Source of the DNA: Paludibacter sp.
GTDB lineage: Bacteria; Bacteroidota; Bacteroidia; Bacteroidales; Paludibacteraceae
Length of the DNA stretch: 64,000 bases
Assembly: GCA_028710895.1 (NCBI GenBank)
Contig: JAQTTH010000008.1
Coordinates: 1 to 64,000, forward strand
Reading direction: 5' to 3'
The stretch's first letter is position 1, and every line of letters begins with the position of its first letter. The notes beneath the pieces are model-generated. The model was not told where the DNA came from, did not search any database, and saw nothing but the letters and a program-made list of their open reading frames with translations. Positions 50,198-60,335 of the stretch are shown here, one piece after another. A program made the position numbers and the translations under genes.

Positions 50198-51397
50198 TTA
50201 AATAGTACGTCCCGGATATGCCTGCAAGGCTTTTCCAAGAACAATTAGTGCATGTTTCAAGTCTTCCTTGTCTAATACGTACGCAATACGAACTTCGTCT
50301 TTACCCATACCTTCGATTGTATAGAACCCTGATGCCGGAGCCATCATCACCGTATATCCTTCGTATTCAAAATCGGAAAGTAACCACGCACAGAATTTAT
50401 CGGCATCATCAACAGGCAAACGGGCAACCGTATAGAAAGCTCCCATTGGAATTGGAGAATAAACTCCCGGAATACGATTTAGACCATCAATCAAGAACTT
50501 ACGACGCTCAACATACTCGTTATACATTTCGAGCATATAATCGGCTGGGGTATCCATGGCGGCTTCAGAAGCTATTTGCCCCAATAAAGGTGGGCTCAAA
50601 CGTGCCTGACAAAACTTTATAACGTTTTTACGAACTTCTTTATTTTTAGTAACCAATGCTCCAATACGAACACCAGTCATGCTATAACGTTTTGAAACTG
50701 AATCAATCAGCACTACATTTTCTTCAATGCCATCCAAATGGAAAGCCGAAATATACGGAGCGCCTGTGTAACAAAACTCACGGTATACTTCGTCGGAAAA
50801 AAGATACAGATCGTATTTTTTCACCAGGTCGCGGATCTTATTCATTTCTGCCCGGGTATACAAGTATCCGGTTGGATTATTTGGATTACAAATCAGAATA
50901 CCCTTTGTTTTTGGCGTAATCAGTTCCTCGAATTTATCAACATGAGGCAATGCAAATCCTTCTTCGATAGTTGAAACTACCGGTTTTACAACAGCGCCTG
51001 CAGCAATAGCAAAAGCAGTGTAATTAGCATAAGCAGGCTCAGGAACAATAATTTCATCCCCCGGATCAAGACAACTCATAAAAGCAAAGTTAACCGCCTC
51101 TGAACCACCGGTTGTTACAATGATATCTTCTTCAGTAACATCAATATTGAATGTGTGATAGTATGCTGCTAATTTTGTTCTCAGGCTTCTGATACCATCA
51201 CTCGGACTATATTCCAGAACTGAACGATCAATGTTACGAATCGCATCCAATGCCACCTGAGGCGTCTTCAAATCGGGTTGACCGATATTCAGATGATACA
51301 CTTTGATACCGCGGGCTTTTGCTTTGTCAGCTAGCGGAACCAATTTACGAATAGGCGACTCGGGCATTGCCTGCCCCCGTTGTGAGGTGTGTGGCAT
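50198..51397 (-). CDS. Class I/II pyridoxal-phosphate aminotransferase (aspartate aminotransferase-like)
   Basis: 399 aa, normal size. Visible features: KVYHLNIGQPDLKTPQVAL near the N-terminus, TTGGSEAVNFAF, EPAYANY, CNPNNPTGYLY (PLP ring/phosphate contacts), LFSDEVYREFCYTG, and SVSKRYSMTGVRIG with the PLP-binding Lys. The N-terminus MPHTSQRGQAMPESPIRKL resembles the Bacteroidales group annotated as AspC-like. It transfers amino groups between amino and keto acids; the exact substrate is not certain. TACTTTTGC at 51499-51491 is a probable -7 promoter element. Confidence 0.92.
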   Translation of the reverse strand: MPHTSQRGQAMPESPIRKLVPLADKAKARGIKVYHLNIGQPDLKTPQVALDAIRNIDRSVLEYSPSDGIRSLRTKLAAYYHTFNIDVTEEDIIVTTGGSEAVNFAFMSCLDPGDEIIVPEPAYANYTAFAIAAGAVVKPVVSTIEEGFALPHVDKFEELITPKTKGILICNPNNPTGYLYTRAEMNKIRDLVKKYDLYLFSDEVYREFCYTGAPYISAFHLDGIEENVVLIDSVSKRYSMTGVRIGALVTKNKEVRKNVIKFCQARLSPPLLGQIASEAAMDTPADYMLEMYNEYVERRKFLIDGLNRIPGVYSPIPMGAFYTVARLPVDDADKFCAWLLSDFEYEGYTVMMAPASGFYTIEGMGKDEVRIAYVLDKEDLKHALIVLGKALQAYPGRTI

Positions 51398-51600
51398 GTT
51401 TTCTTTAGTTTATTGTGAACAGTTATTTATTTTGGAAGTAAAAGTTTCACTTCGTTACAAGAACTGCGTTTTAAGTTAGAGATTGAAGCCGCAAAAGTAA
51501 TGAATTTTACGCGACTATGAAAACAATTTAGCTGGTAGTTTGGGGTTAGAAGTCAATAGGAAAGCTAAAAATTAACCACTATTATACAAATCAGGTCTTT

Positions 51601-51621
51601 TAATCCCCCGTTGGGGGATTA
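51601..51621. terminator. Short hairpin, probable terminator of the TonB receptor gene
   Basis: TAATCCCCC, loop GTT, GGGGGATTA is a perfect 9-bp stem, 17 nt beyond the receptor stop. A third GGGGG run follows. The U-run is weak, so it could also be a small dispersed repeat. Confidence 0.6.
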
Positions 51622-51637
51622 AGGGGGTCACTGCCTA

Positions 51638-54115
51638 CTATTTCAAATCCACCATAATTTTGAGGTTAAACTGACGTCCGGTCAAATAATTAGGCACGGC
51701 CATTTGTCTTCCGTAAATATCAGTGACCCAATAATATGAATTCACGTTTTGGAAGCCCAACAAATTGAATACCTCCACATTCAACCAAATATTCTTTACG
51801 TGTTGAAGCCAACTTCTATCCAGAAACTTATCTGTACCACTTACCAAAACCCGCGAAGCACCAATATCTACCCGGCGATAATCCGGCGAACTGAAAGCAT
51901 TTCTGTATTGAACATTATTAGTAGGGCCAAAAGGAAGTCCGTCTGACCAAATAAATTTCAGGTGCATTTTATACTTCGGATTGTTTGGCAAATAATCCTG
52001 AAAAAGCATTGAAAAAACGTAGCGCTGCTCGTTTGGAGTTCTGATCCAACCGGGATAAACAACTTGTGACGTTAAAATTTCCCCATTTGCATCATACGTG
52101 TGAGCGACATACGAATCGTTCAACAAATCTTGCTTCGAATCCATCAAAGACAGATTTATCCACGAATCGGCACCGGGAACTAATTCACCATAGAGTTTAA
52201 AATCTACTCCGGCAGTATAGGCTTTTGCATCGTTTTCACCTGAATAACGAATACGCACATTATCAACAGTGTATGAAATAACACGGTCGGCAAGTTTCAT
52301 GTATGCCTCCGTTGTGAATTTAAATGGTCTTCCCCATGCACGGAAATAATGATCGCCACCCAATACAAAATGAAGACTACGCTGGGCTTTGATATTTTTA
52401 TTCAGGTAAACTGATACATTCCCAAGCGAGTCAGTCAGAGTTTGGCGAAGTTCTTTATAAAATGGCGCCTGATAATAAACACCTGTTGCAAAACGAAAGC
52501 TAAAATCATGTTCCCACTTTGGCAAATATGAAACTGCCAAACGTGGACTAACCAACAATTCCTTATTGAAATTCCAGTAATTAGCGCGTAAACCACCCGT
52601 GAAAGAGAAAAGCCCTGCATCCGTTTTCCATTTGTAGGTATCCTGAAAAAATGCTGTTGAGCGAAAACTCAACATGGTAGTGTTAGATTTAAGTGTATAG
52701 AACAGGTTCTCCTGATTATCGCTAAATGGCAAAGAATAGCCAACAGAATCGCGCCACTGCCATTCACTTATTTTATCGGAAATAATTTCACTTTGCAGAT
52801 TAATGCCCCATCTCATTTTATGACTTTCCAAATCCAATTCTCCCAAATGAGCAATATTAGAAACAGTAGCATTCAGTCGGTTACGTGCATGTTCCTGATA
52901 TTTTCCTATTCCAAGCGATTCACCTTTTTTGTTTTCAGCATTTAAATCCATCTTTACTTCACTCAATTCATATTCACCCAAAATATCGTAGGTTTCGCTT
53001 TCGTTTGTATTAAAAGTACTGGCAAGAAAACTAAGTTTCATATTTTTCTGGGGCTGGTAATTCAGTGTCAAAGCACCAAATGATGTGCGAAACAAATCCT
53101 TTTCCTGACCCTCGAAGAAAATCTTTAAATCGCGTCCCATATTATATGTACCAAATTTAGTATCACGATTTACAGGTATAAACTCATAGGTATTCTGAGA
53201 AAAATTTCCAAGAAAAGTGAGTTCCCATTTAGGCTCCAAACGATACGTCATATAAGTTTGATAGTCGATAAATGAAGGTTTATATTCTCCTTTAGTATCA
53301 AGTGTTCCAAGCAGATATTGAGACGTTTTGTACCGAATACCATGCATCTGCGTAAACTTATTATTGGCAGTTCCCACATATGCCGAAGCACCTAGCAAAC
53401 TAACCGAAGCGGTGGATTCAAATTGTGACGGTTTTTTATATTCAATATCAAGCACCGACGACATTTTATCACCGTACTTAGCATCGAAACCTCCCGACGA
53501 AAAAGCTACATTCTTCACCATGTCGGTATTAATGAAGCTAAGACCTTCCTGCTGACCGGCACGAACCAACAAAGGGCGATACACCTCAATACCATTTACA
53601 TACACAGCATTTTCATCAAAATTACCACCACGAACATTGTACTGAGAACTTAGCTCGTTAGTAGAACTTACTCCGGTAAATGTGATTAATAAGGATTCGA
53701 TTCCTCCGTTGGCATTCGGAATCAAACGGTATTTTGAAGGATCAATCATATCCAGGGTTGAAGTCTGCCTGCGTTGTCCGATAATGCTAACTTCACCAAT
53801 TTTTTTGTCGAGCATAGGCAGCTCAACCGAAATTTGTATGACTTTATGATTGGGGTGAATTGTATGTTTGACGGTTTGATAGCCCAACATCGAATAAACA
53901 AGGGTCACTGAATCCCTAATTTCTGAAGTCAGCTCATAATATCCATTTTGATTGGTTATAGTGCCTACCGATGAGTTCTCAAAACGAACATTTGCCAATT
54001 CAATTCCACGGTTGTTTGTATCAATAACATAACCATATACACGCACTTTGGTTTGTGCCGATAAAGCTGATGAAATAAATAAAATGCAAAATATATAGAA
54101 AAACTTTTTCGTCAT
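51638..54115 (-). CDS. TonB-dependent outer-membrane receptor with carboxypeptidase-regulatory-like domain
   Basis: 825 aa from the ATG at 54115. Signal peptide (FFYIFCILFISSALSAQ), then a carboxypeptidase-D-regulatory-like domain of about 80 residues (VRVYGYVIDTNNRGIELANVRFENSSVG, YSMLGYQTV), a plug (about 115-230, with NVRGGNFDENAVYVNGIEVY) and a long beta-barrel ending FNLKIMVDLK. It imports a large nutrient across the outer membrane with TonB/ExbBD energy. No SusD gene is next to it, so the substrate is open. It is preceded by a strong promoter. Confidence 0.9.
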   Translation of the reverse strand: MTKKFFYIFCILFISSALSAQTKVRVYGYVIDTNNRGIELANVRFENSSVGTITNQNGYYELTSEIRDSVTLVYSMLGYQTVKHTIHPNHKVIQISVELPMLDKKIGEVSIIGQRRQTSTLDMIDPSKYRLIPNANGGIESLLITFTGVSSTNELSSQYNVRGGNFDENAVYVNGIEVYRPLLVRAGQQEGLSFINTDMVKNVAFSSGGFDAKYGDKMSSVLDIEYKKPSQFESTASVSLLGASAYVGTANNKFTQMHGIRYKTSQYLLGTLDTKGEYKPSFIDYQTYMTYRLEPKWELTFLGNFSQNTYEFIPVNRDTKFGTYNMGRDLKIFFEGQEKDLFRTSFGALTLNYQPQKNMKLSFLASTFNTNESETYDILGEYELSEVKMDLNAENKKGESLGIGKYQEHARNRLNATVSNIAHLGELDLESHKMRWGINLQSEIISDKISEWQWRDSVGYSLPFSDNQENLFYTLKSNTTMLSFRSTAFFQDTYKWKTDAGLFSFTGGLRANYWNFNKELLVSPRLAVSYLPKWEHDFSFRFATGVYYQAPFYKELRQTLTDSLGNVSVYLNKNIKAQRSLHFVLGGDHYFRAWGRPFKFTTEAYMKLADRVISYTVDNVRIRYSGENDAKAYTAGVDFKLYGELVPGADSWINLSLMDSKQDLLNDSYVAHTYDANGEILTSQVVYPGWIRTPNEQRYVFSMLFQDYLPNNPKYKMHLKFIWSDGLPFGPTNNVQYRNAFSSPDYRRVDIGASRVLVSGTDKFLDRSWLQHVKNIWLNVEVFNLLGFQNVNSYYWVTDIYGRQMAVPNYLTGRQFNLKIMVDLK

Positions 54116-54214
54116 GTAATCTGTGATTGTCACTTTTCAGGGTGTTTATTCTGTTTAACCCCATTTTAACGGTAAAAACCTGCATTTATTTTATATTGCA
54201 GGCTACATTTGATT

Positions 54215-54247
54215 GCAAAGATACAACAACTATGGAAAGTTCACAAA
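54215..54247 (-). promoter_or_regulatory. Promoter of the TonB receptor gene
   Basis: On the minus strand TTTG (54247-54244), a 20-nt spacer and TATCTTTGC (54223-54215) match the full consensus, 100 nt before the start codon. Confidence 0.8.
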
Positions 54248-54354
54248 TTATAAAAGCGAACATGAAACCAATATCAACTGCACGAAAAATCCTGAAATAA
54301 ATTGAAGCCATTTTCAATTTATTTCAGGATAAGACAGTAGAAATCAGTAAAAAG

Positions 54355-56037
54355 TTATTCTACATTAATTTCGGACCCAACATGGGTAAATTTATTTACA
54401 TTCTTAGGACTTCCCTTACAGTCGATTTCACTTGCACCGGTGGCACTTGCATCTAGTTTTTCGGTAGCATAAACATCTGCATGACTAGCCCCGGTTACTT
54501 TTATGTCAGCTATTTTTGTTACTAAATCTTCAGCATTTAGTTGGCAAGCGCCTGTACCTTGGGACTTTATATTATTGGCTGAACCACTCATATTAGCCTG
54601 CGATGCACCGGTTAAATCTATATCTAACAACCCGGAAACTTTCACATCCATATCGGCTTGCGATGCACCGGTCAATTCCAATTTTAAATTGCCCGTAATC
54701 AAATCGGATTCGGTATTTATCTGACACGCCCCTTTTGCTACAATGCTATTAATTGAATCAGTAGAAATTGTAACTTTAATTTTACGATTAAGGAAAATTT
54801 CATCGGCATAAATATGTAAAACACCATTTTCGACTTTCGTAATAATTTTAGGCAAATAACCCTCTTTGGCCGAAACGGTTACTTTCTGAACAGAATCCTG
54901 ATTTAATGTCAATTCAATAGCTCCGGATACTTCAATTGCATGAAATGGTTCACAGGTTCGAACCTCATCAGCAACATTCGAGTCATCGTCCGACCAGTCA
55001 ATTGATAATGGATGTCCATTGTTATTGTGCATTTTTATAATGGTATTGGCACCAATGCTGTAGAACATAAACAACCCGGCCAACCAAAGAATAAGTACTA
55101 CCCACGAAGCTGTATGATTTTTTTCCGTGCGACCGGAAATAATGCGAATTGCCCAATAAACAAGCATAAAAATAGGACATCCAACCACCAAAAGCAACGA
55201 TATAATTAGCATCACCATTTTTTCGGGCGAAATCAATGCCCAGTTTGAGATAAAATCAGGTGCAAAACCATTTATGACTGTTGGCTCAAAAATCAAAAAG
55301 AACAACAACATGATGAGCGCACCAACAAGCACCACTCCTACAATTCCCAATACAGCACCAACAAAGCCAAAAACAACTTTGAAGAACATGCGCAAAATTT
55401 CCAGGATGCGCTCCCCTACGGTAGTGGCTGATTGTTTAAACTTATCGCTCTGTACGTAATTCTTAGCATTATTTAGCTCTGTCTTAATGCTTTCGACAGT
55501 TACATCTTCGCCCTGCATCTCTAAACGTTGCGACGCAGTAGTTGCCTGTGGTGCAACAAACCAGGCTATAATATAAATCGGAATCATATATCCGGCACTT
55601 ATCAATGCCAGAGCTACCATACCAATTCGAACCCAGGTTACGTCCCAATCAAAATAGGCAGCTAATCCGGAGGCTACTCCACCCAGAATGGCATTCTCAG
55701 GATCGCGGTAGTACCGACGTTTTTTGGACTGGCTCTTATCCGACTTTGGAGCTTTTGGTTCCTCATCATCTTCTTCACCGGCATATTGGCTGGGTTTCCC
55801 CATAATTTCAATGATTTCCTGAACATCAATCAGATTCACCACATTCTTTGTTTTTTGCAGTTTTTCAGTAAAAAGCTCAGCAATTCGGGCTTCAATATCA
55901 GCCATTATTTCCTTTTTCTCATCTTCCGATTGAAAATGATCGGCAATATCATGCAGATAGGTTTGAAGCATTTCATAAGCATCGTCGTCGATATGAAAAA
56001 CGATGTTATTTAAATTGACGGTTAATGTCTTTTTCAT
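54355..56037 (-). CDS. PspC domain and GIN (DUF2807-like) domain fusion membrane protein
   Basis: 560 aa. Residues about 1-90 form a small helical domain (DIEARIAELFTEKL). Residues about 108-170 are PspC (YRDPENAILGGVASGLAAYFDWD). Four more membrane helices follow (about 215-345). The C-terminal ~190 residues are a right-handed beta-repeat with four recurring LTGASQADM or TGACQ motifs, the GIN/DUF2807 pattern. PspC usually senses envelope stress; the GIN repeat is thought to be a surface/adhesin or interaction module. A PadR regulator gene lies 28 nt upstream, a frequent pairing. Function not known. Confidence 0.88.
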   Translation of the reverse strand: MKKTLTVNLNNIVFHIDDDAYEMLQTYLHDIADHFQSEDEKKEIMADIEARIAELFTEKLQKTKNVVNLIDVQEIIEIMGKPSQYAGEEDDEEPKAPKSDKSQSKKRRYYRDPENAILGGVASGLAAYFDWDVTWVRIGMVALALISAGYMIPIYIIAWFVAPQATTASQRLEMQGEDVTVESIKTELNNAKNYVQSDKFKQSATTVGERILEILRMFFKVVFGFVGAVLGIVGVVLVGALIMLLFFLIFEPTVINGFAPDFISNWALISPEKMVMLIISLLLVVGCPIFMLVYWAIRIISGRTEKNHTASWVVLILWLAGLFMFYSIGANTIIKMHNNNGHPLSIDWSDDDSNVADEVRTCEPFHAIEVSGAIELTLNQDSVQKVTVSAKEGYLPKIITKVENGVLHIYADEIFLNRKIKVTISTDSINSIVAKGACQINTESDLITGNLKLELTGASQADMDVKVSGLLDIDLTGASQANMSGSANNIKSQGTGACQLNAEDLVTKIADIKVTGASHADVYATEKLDASATGASEIDCKGSPKNVNKFTHVGSEINVE

Positions 56038-56065
56038 AATTGTACTTTTTCGGGTGACTATTGAC

Positions 56066-56392
56066 TTATGTTTCTTTAATTTTCTTTACTACGTTATTAA
56101 TTTCATCCCAGGCAGTTTCCAGTTCGTCCAGAAAAGCATGTCCTTGAGGAGTCATTTCATAATATTTGCGAGGTGGTCCCTGTGTCGATTCTTCCCAACG
56201 GTAATCGAGCAGTTCGCCATTTTTGAGCCTTGTGAGCAAAGGATACAAAGTTCCCTCCACCACTATCAATCTGGCATCCTTCAGTTCAGAAATAATATCG
56301 GAAGTGTATGCCGATTTTTTCCTTAGAATAAGCAGAATGCAATATTCCAGGTATCCTTTTCGCATCTGCGATTTAATATTATCTGCATTCAT
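56066..56392 (-). CDS. PadR-family transcriptional regulator
   Basis: 108 aa. Winged helix motif GYLEYCILLILRKKSAYTSDIISELKDARLIVVEGTLYPLLTRLKNGELLDYRW followed by GPPRKYYEMTPQGHAFLDELE is the PadR signature. It binds DNA as a dimer and usually represses transport or stress genes. It lies 28 nt upstream of the PspC-GIN gene and about 50 nt downstream of the export genes, all leftward, so it may control either. Confidence 0.93.
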   Translation of the reverse strand: MNADNIKSQMRKGYLEYCILLILRKKSAYTSDIISELKDARLIVVEGTLYPLLTRLKNGELLDYRWEESTQGPPRKYYEMTPQGHAFLDELETAWDEINNVVKKIKET

Positions 56393-56444
56393 TTTATTTA
56401 ATTATTTAATTTAGGTCTCAATTCTAACAGCCAATTTAATTAAT

Positions 56445-57779
56445 TTATTTCAAGAATTCAAGCATTTTAATTCTAAAGAAGTATTCATATTTAGCCTGAA
56501 CTTCTTCGCTAAGCACCTGAGTTAAATTATTTTTCGCATCGTATAATTCAAAAACTGTAGCACGGTCGTTTTCATATTTTTGGTTTGTAAAACGATAAGC
56601 TTCCCGACTCGCAAGCTCAGATTTTTTAGCTGCATCCCAACGGGTTTTAGCTCCCAAAGCATTGTAGTAAGCCTGTTGAATCGATTTCCTCAATTCTAAT
56701 TTTGCATTATCAATACTTATTTTACTACTCTGAATGCCTAATTCAGCGGAACGAACATTATTACGCGTCAAGCTTTTATCGTAAATAGGAATAGACAGGT
56801 TAAGACTTATGTTAGCGTTTATCTTGTTGGATAATTGCGTTCCAAATGAATCAAAAATATAGTTTTGACCAGTTAAAGGGTTGACACTATTATTTTCATA
56901 ATAGCTTGACCCAATACCTGTTGACAAACTTAATGAGGGATAATAACCTGCTTTTGTTGCCAACAATCTGTATTCGCTGCTTTTCAACCGAAACTCGGCT
57001 CCTTTTATTTCAGGTCGATGGGATAGTGCACTTTGAAATACTTCATCCGCTGTCAGTAATTTCAAGTCCGATTCCGACAAATTATCAGGAGCCACAACAT
57101 CAAGATTTTCAAATTTTTCAATCTCAAGATATTGAGCCAAGTCGAGCAATGAGAGTTTCAATGTATTTTCGGCTCGCAAACGACTTAGTTCTTCTTTCGA
57201 TTCTTGAGCTACTAAATTATATAACTCACCTTCAGCCATTTTCCCTGCAACCACCAATGCTTTCTGTTGTTCAATTTTAGTCTTGGTCAAACCAAGTTGT
57301 TCAACCGCAATTTGCAACAACTCCTTGTTTAGCAAAACTTGCAAAAAACCAGCTGCAACATTCGTAGTTATATCATTTTTTATTTTTTCCAAATCAGCAT
57401 TAGATGCAAACATGTCTGCTTTGCTTGATTCAATATTATTCCTCAACCTGAAGCCATTATATAATATCATGCTTCCCGAAACACCTAAACCAGTGCTTAA
57501 AGATGCAGCTGTACCATTCAGATACGTATTATTCTCACCAATAGTACGTCCAAAGGCAAAGCTTTGATTAATGCTTGCTCCCACTTCTGGCATCAGATTC
57601 TTTCGTGCCTGATCATATGCAATTGCCTTATTTTTAGTTTCAAGAGATTGTTGTTTTACATTCCGGTTATTCACAAGAGCTGTATCAATACATTGTTGCA
57701 AAGTCCAGGGTTTGGATTGTGCTGATGCCGATAACATTATCAAAACAGCACCCAATATTATAACTATTTTTGTTTTCAT
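56445..57779 (-). CDS. TolC-family outer-membrane efflux protein
   Basis: 444 aa. Signal peptide (IVIILGAVLIMLSASAQ) then two OEP repeats with long coiled-coil segments. The first begins WTLQQCIDTALVNNRNVKQQSLE, and the second half starts near NLSESDLKLLTADEVFQSAL. YYNALGAKTRWDAAKKSELASREAYRFTNQKYENDRATVFELYDAKNNL is the last periplasmic helix pair. It forms the outer-membrane exit duct of the tripartite pump whose adaptor and ABC subunits are encoded immediately upstream. Confidence 0.93.
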   Translation of the reverse strand: MKTKIVIILGAVLIMLSASAQSKPWTLQQCIDTALVNNRNVKQQSLETKNKAIAYDQARKNLMPEVGASINQSFAFGRTIGENNTYLNGTAASLSTGLGVSGSMILYNGFRLRNNIESSKADMFASNADLEKIKNDITTNVAAGFLQVLLNKELLQIAVEQLGLTKTKIEQQKALVVAGKMAEGELYNLVAQESKEELSRLRAENTLKLSLLDLAQYLEIEKFENLDVVAPDNLSESDLKLLTADEVFQSALSHRPEIKGAEFRLKSSEYRLLATKAGYYPSLSLSTGIGSSYYENNSVNPLTGQNYIFDSFGTQLSNKINANISLNLSIPIYDKSLTRNNVRSAELGIQSSKISIDNAKLELRKSIQQAYYNALGAKTRWDAAKKSELASREAYRFTNQKYENDRATVFELYDAKNNLTQVLSEEVQAKYEYFFRIKMLEFLK

Positions 57780-57823
57780 TTTTCTATTTTTTTTCGAAAT
57801 TAATTTGAACCGATATCAATTAA

Positions 57824-58954
57824 TTACTTTTTGTCTTCAGGCTTCTTTTCCTCAGCTTTCTTTTCCAGTACTTCGGCACCACGAATTTTGTCTTTTGTTC
57901 TCAAACCACTTTTAACTTCAATTTTGATTCCGTCAGAAAGGCCAATTTTAATTTGCTTTTTCGTGAACGCTTGTGGTTCTTTGGTTTTTAGCACATATAC
58001 AAATGCAGTATCTCCACTAAATTCGATACAACTTTCTGGTATTGTTATTACACTTTCTTGTTTCGACAGCACAATTTCGGCATTTGCACTATAACCCGCA
58101 CGAACAAACACATCTTTTGGAACTTTTACTGCTGCTTTCATTTCAAACATGATAGCTCCGCTTTCTTCCTTTCCTTTAGGGGAAACATATTCCAGCGTTG
58201 CAGTAAGTTTTTGATCCTGCAATGCACCAATGGTAATATCCATAGGCATTCCTACTTTAATTTTGCCCACTTCGGTTTCGTCAAGCTTCCCAACAAAAAG
58301 CATATCGCCCATATTAGCCACCGTAGCAATTGTTGTTCCGTCGTTGAAGTTATTAGACTGAATAACCGAGTTACCAACTTTAACCGGAACGTCCAGAATT
58401 GTTCCATTAATAGTAGAACGAACCAAGGTATTGCTCAATTGTGATTTATCGCTTGAGATCCCATCACGGGTTAAACTCAGGTTATCTTTTGCCGTTTTCA
58501 ACTCTTCTTTAGCATTGCGGTATTGCAAATCAGATTTTTCAAAATCTTCTTTCGAAATAACTTTCTCGTCGTATAATTTTGCATCGCGGTCATAAGTACG
58601 TTTTGCCTGATCGAAAGAAAGCTGCGCTCTTTCAACCCGTGATTCGGCACTATTCAGACTTACCATATCCGGAATTACTTTGATTTTAGCAATAACGTCA
58701 CCAGCTTTCACGATATCACCAGCTTCTTTATATACTTCGGCAATGATACCCGACATCTGCGGTTTAATCAAAATTTCGTTACGTGGCTCCACTTTACCGG
58801 TTGCCACAGTTCGCTTATCGATATTACCGATTGTAACCGACTCAACCTGGTATTTTTTTACTACCGGACGTGATTTTTTCCATAAGAACCAAAATGTTCC
58901 CAACACTGCTACTACCAGTAATACCAGTAAAAAGATTTTAAAAAATTTTTTCAT
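57824..58954 (-). CDS. Periplasmic adaptor (HlyD/MacA-like) of an efflux pump
   Basis: 376 aa. One N-terminal transmembrane helix (FLLVLLVVAVLGTFWFLW), then a lipoyl/barrel-sandwich half (VATGKVEPRNEILIKPQMSGIIAEVY), a coiled-coil hairpin (about 100-170, VERAQLSFDQAKRTYDRDAKLYDEKVISKEDFE), the second lipoyl half (STINGTILDVPVKVG) and a beta-barrel domain. It bridges an inner-membrane ABC complex and TolC. It ends with a Lys/Glu-rich tail. Genes on either side encode its partners. Confidence 0.93.
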   Translation of the reverse strand: MKKFFKIFLLVLLVVAVLGTFWFLWKKSRPVVKKYQVESVTIGNIDKRTVATGKVEPRNEILIKPQMSGIIAEVYKEAGDIVKAGDVIAKIKVIPDMVSLNSAESRVERAQLSFDQAKRTYDRDAKLYDEKVISKEDFEKSDLQYRNAKEELKTAKDNLSLTRDGISSDKSQLSNTLVRSTINGTILDVPVKVGNSVIQSNNFNDGTTIATVANMGDMLFVGKLDETEVGKIKVGMPMDITIGALQDQKLTATLEYVSPKGKEESGAIMFEMKAAVKVPKDVFVRAGYSANAEIVLSKQESVITIPESCIEFSGDTAFVYVLKTKEPQAFTKKQIKIGLSDGIKIEVKSGLRTKDKIRGAEVLEKKAEEKKPEDKK

Positions 58955-59009
58955 ATTGCTTTAAATTATGAGTTTATGTTTTATATTTATTGATTCAATA
59001 TTTTTTTAA

Positions 59010-60314
59010 TTATTCTTCGCGAATTGCTTCGATAGGCTTTATGCTCATGGCACGGTTTGCGGGTATAAATCCGGCCAAAGTCCCAATAACCAGTAAAATT
59101 AGTAAAGCAGCAATTGCAACAGTAAAACTGATTTGCGGATCTTTGAAGAATTGGTCACCCTTACTCAATGCCCAGCCAACCAACGAAAGTAAGCCAACGC
59201 CCACCATTAGGCCTGAAATACCGGCAATAAGAGTCAGAATTATACTTTCGCTTAAAATCTGAGTAATTATATTTCGCGGTGTTGCTCCCAATGCACGTCG
59301 AATACCAATTTCTTTTGTCCGTTCGCGCACCGTTACCAACATGATATTACTTACACCTACAGCTCCTGCAATCAACGTTCCCGAACCAACAAACCAGATT
59401 AAAAATGCAATTCCGATTCCCAGATACAGAAACATATTAAACTGATCTTCTATATTAAAGCCTCCAACTGCTTTTTTGTCGTTTGGCGATATTTCATGTT
59501 GAGCTTTAAGCACTTCACGAATTCGATCTTCAATCACTTTCACTTTTATACCGGGCTTAGCCGTTACAGCCAAAAAGTGTACGATATTTCCCTGATTAAA
59601 TGCCTGTTGCATAGTGCTGAAAGGAAGTACAACCGATTCTTTAGCATCTCCACCAATATTGATATCGGAAGTATGTCGGGCCACGCCAATCACCTGAAAA
59701 TATATTCCATTTACCTGAATGGGCTTTCCCAATGGATTTTCATCTTTAGGAAATAAAACCTCGTAAACACGTTCTCCGATTACACATACTTTCCGTTTTT
59801 CAGCTATATCAATATCATTGATGTATCTTCCATACACCATTTTACTTTCATCTATCAGGTTGTAGGAAGGATAATTTCCTTTTATACCAAAACTTCCTGC
59901 TTTATCGTTTCTGGTAACATTATTCGTTCCTCCACCTCCAAAAAGCACAGGTGCCAAATACTGAATCTCAGGTATTTTATTCAACAAAACCGGGATATCA
60001 GCATTTTCCATGTTCCAGTTCCGTCCTTTTTTCAATCCTTTATAAGGTTCTGAGGTATTCTCGGTCCAAACAAAGCATGAATTAGTTGCAAAACCTTCAA
60101 TTTGAGAACTCATGCCTCGTTGCAAAGCAACACCTGCACCAACCATAACCACCAGCATAAACATCCCCCAGAAAACCCCGAAAGCTGTCAAAAAGCTCCG
60201 CGATTTATTATGCGTTATTGTGAACCAGATTTCCTGCCAACGATCAAGGTCGAAAATCCCCAATCTGAAAGCAGCATTCTTGGTTGTTGAATCTATATTA
60301 TCTGTACTTTTCAT
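59010..60314 (-). CDS. MacB-like ABC transporter permease (second copy in the operon)
   Basis: 434 aa. N-terminal helix (FLTAFGVFWGMFMLVVMVGAGVAL), MacB periplasmic core domain (about 65-270), and three C-terminal FtsX helices (LIAGAVGVSNIMLVTVRERTKEIGIRRALGATP, which holds the coupling region). The permease lacks its own ATPase domain, as in split MacB systems, and probably forms a heterodimer with the product of 60336-61592 driven by the ATPase at 61869-62543. Confidence 0.92.
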   Translation of the reverse strand: MKSTDNIDSTTKNAAFRLGIFDLDRWQEIWFTITHNKSRSFLTAFGVFWGMFMLVVMVGAGVALQRGMSSQIEGFATNSCFVWTENTSEPYKGLKKGRNWNMENADIPVLLNKIPEIQYLAPVLFGGGGTNNVTRNDKAGSFGIKGNYPSYNLIDESKMVYGRYINDIDIAEKRKVCVIGERVYEVLFPKDENPLGKPIQVNGIYFQVIGVARHTSDINIGGDAKESVVLPFSTMQQAFNQGNIVHFLAVTAKPGIKVKVIEDRIREVLKAQHEISPNDKKAVGGFNIEDQFNMFLYLGIGIAFLIWFVGSGTLIAGAVGVSNIMLVTVRERTKEIGIRRALGATPRNIITQILSESIILTLIAGISGLMVGVGLLSLVGWALSKGDQFFKDPQISFTVAIAALLILLVIGTLAGFIPANRAMSIKPIEAIREE

Positions 60315-60335
60315 TTTCAGTTCATTTTAGCATTA

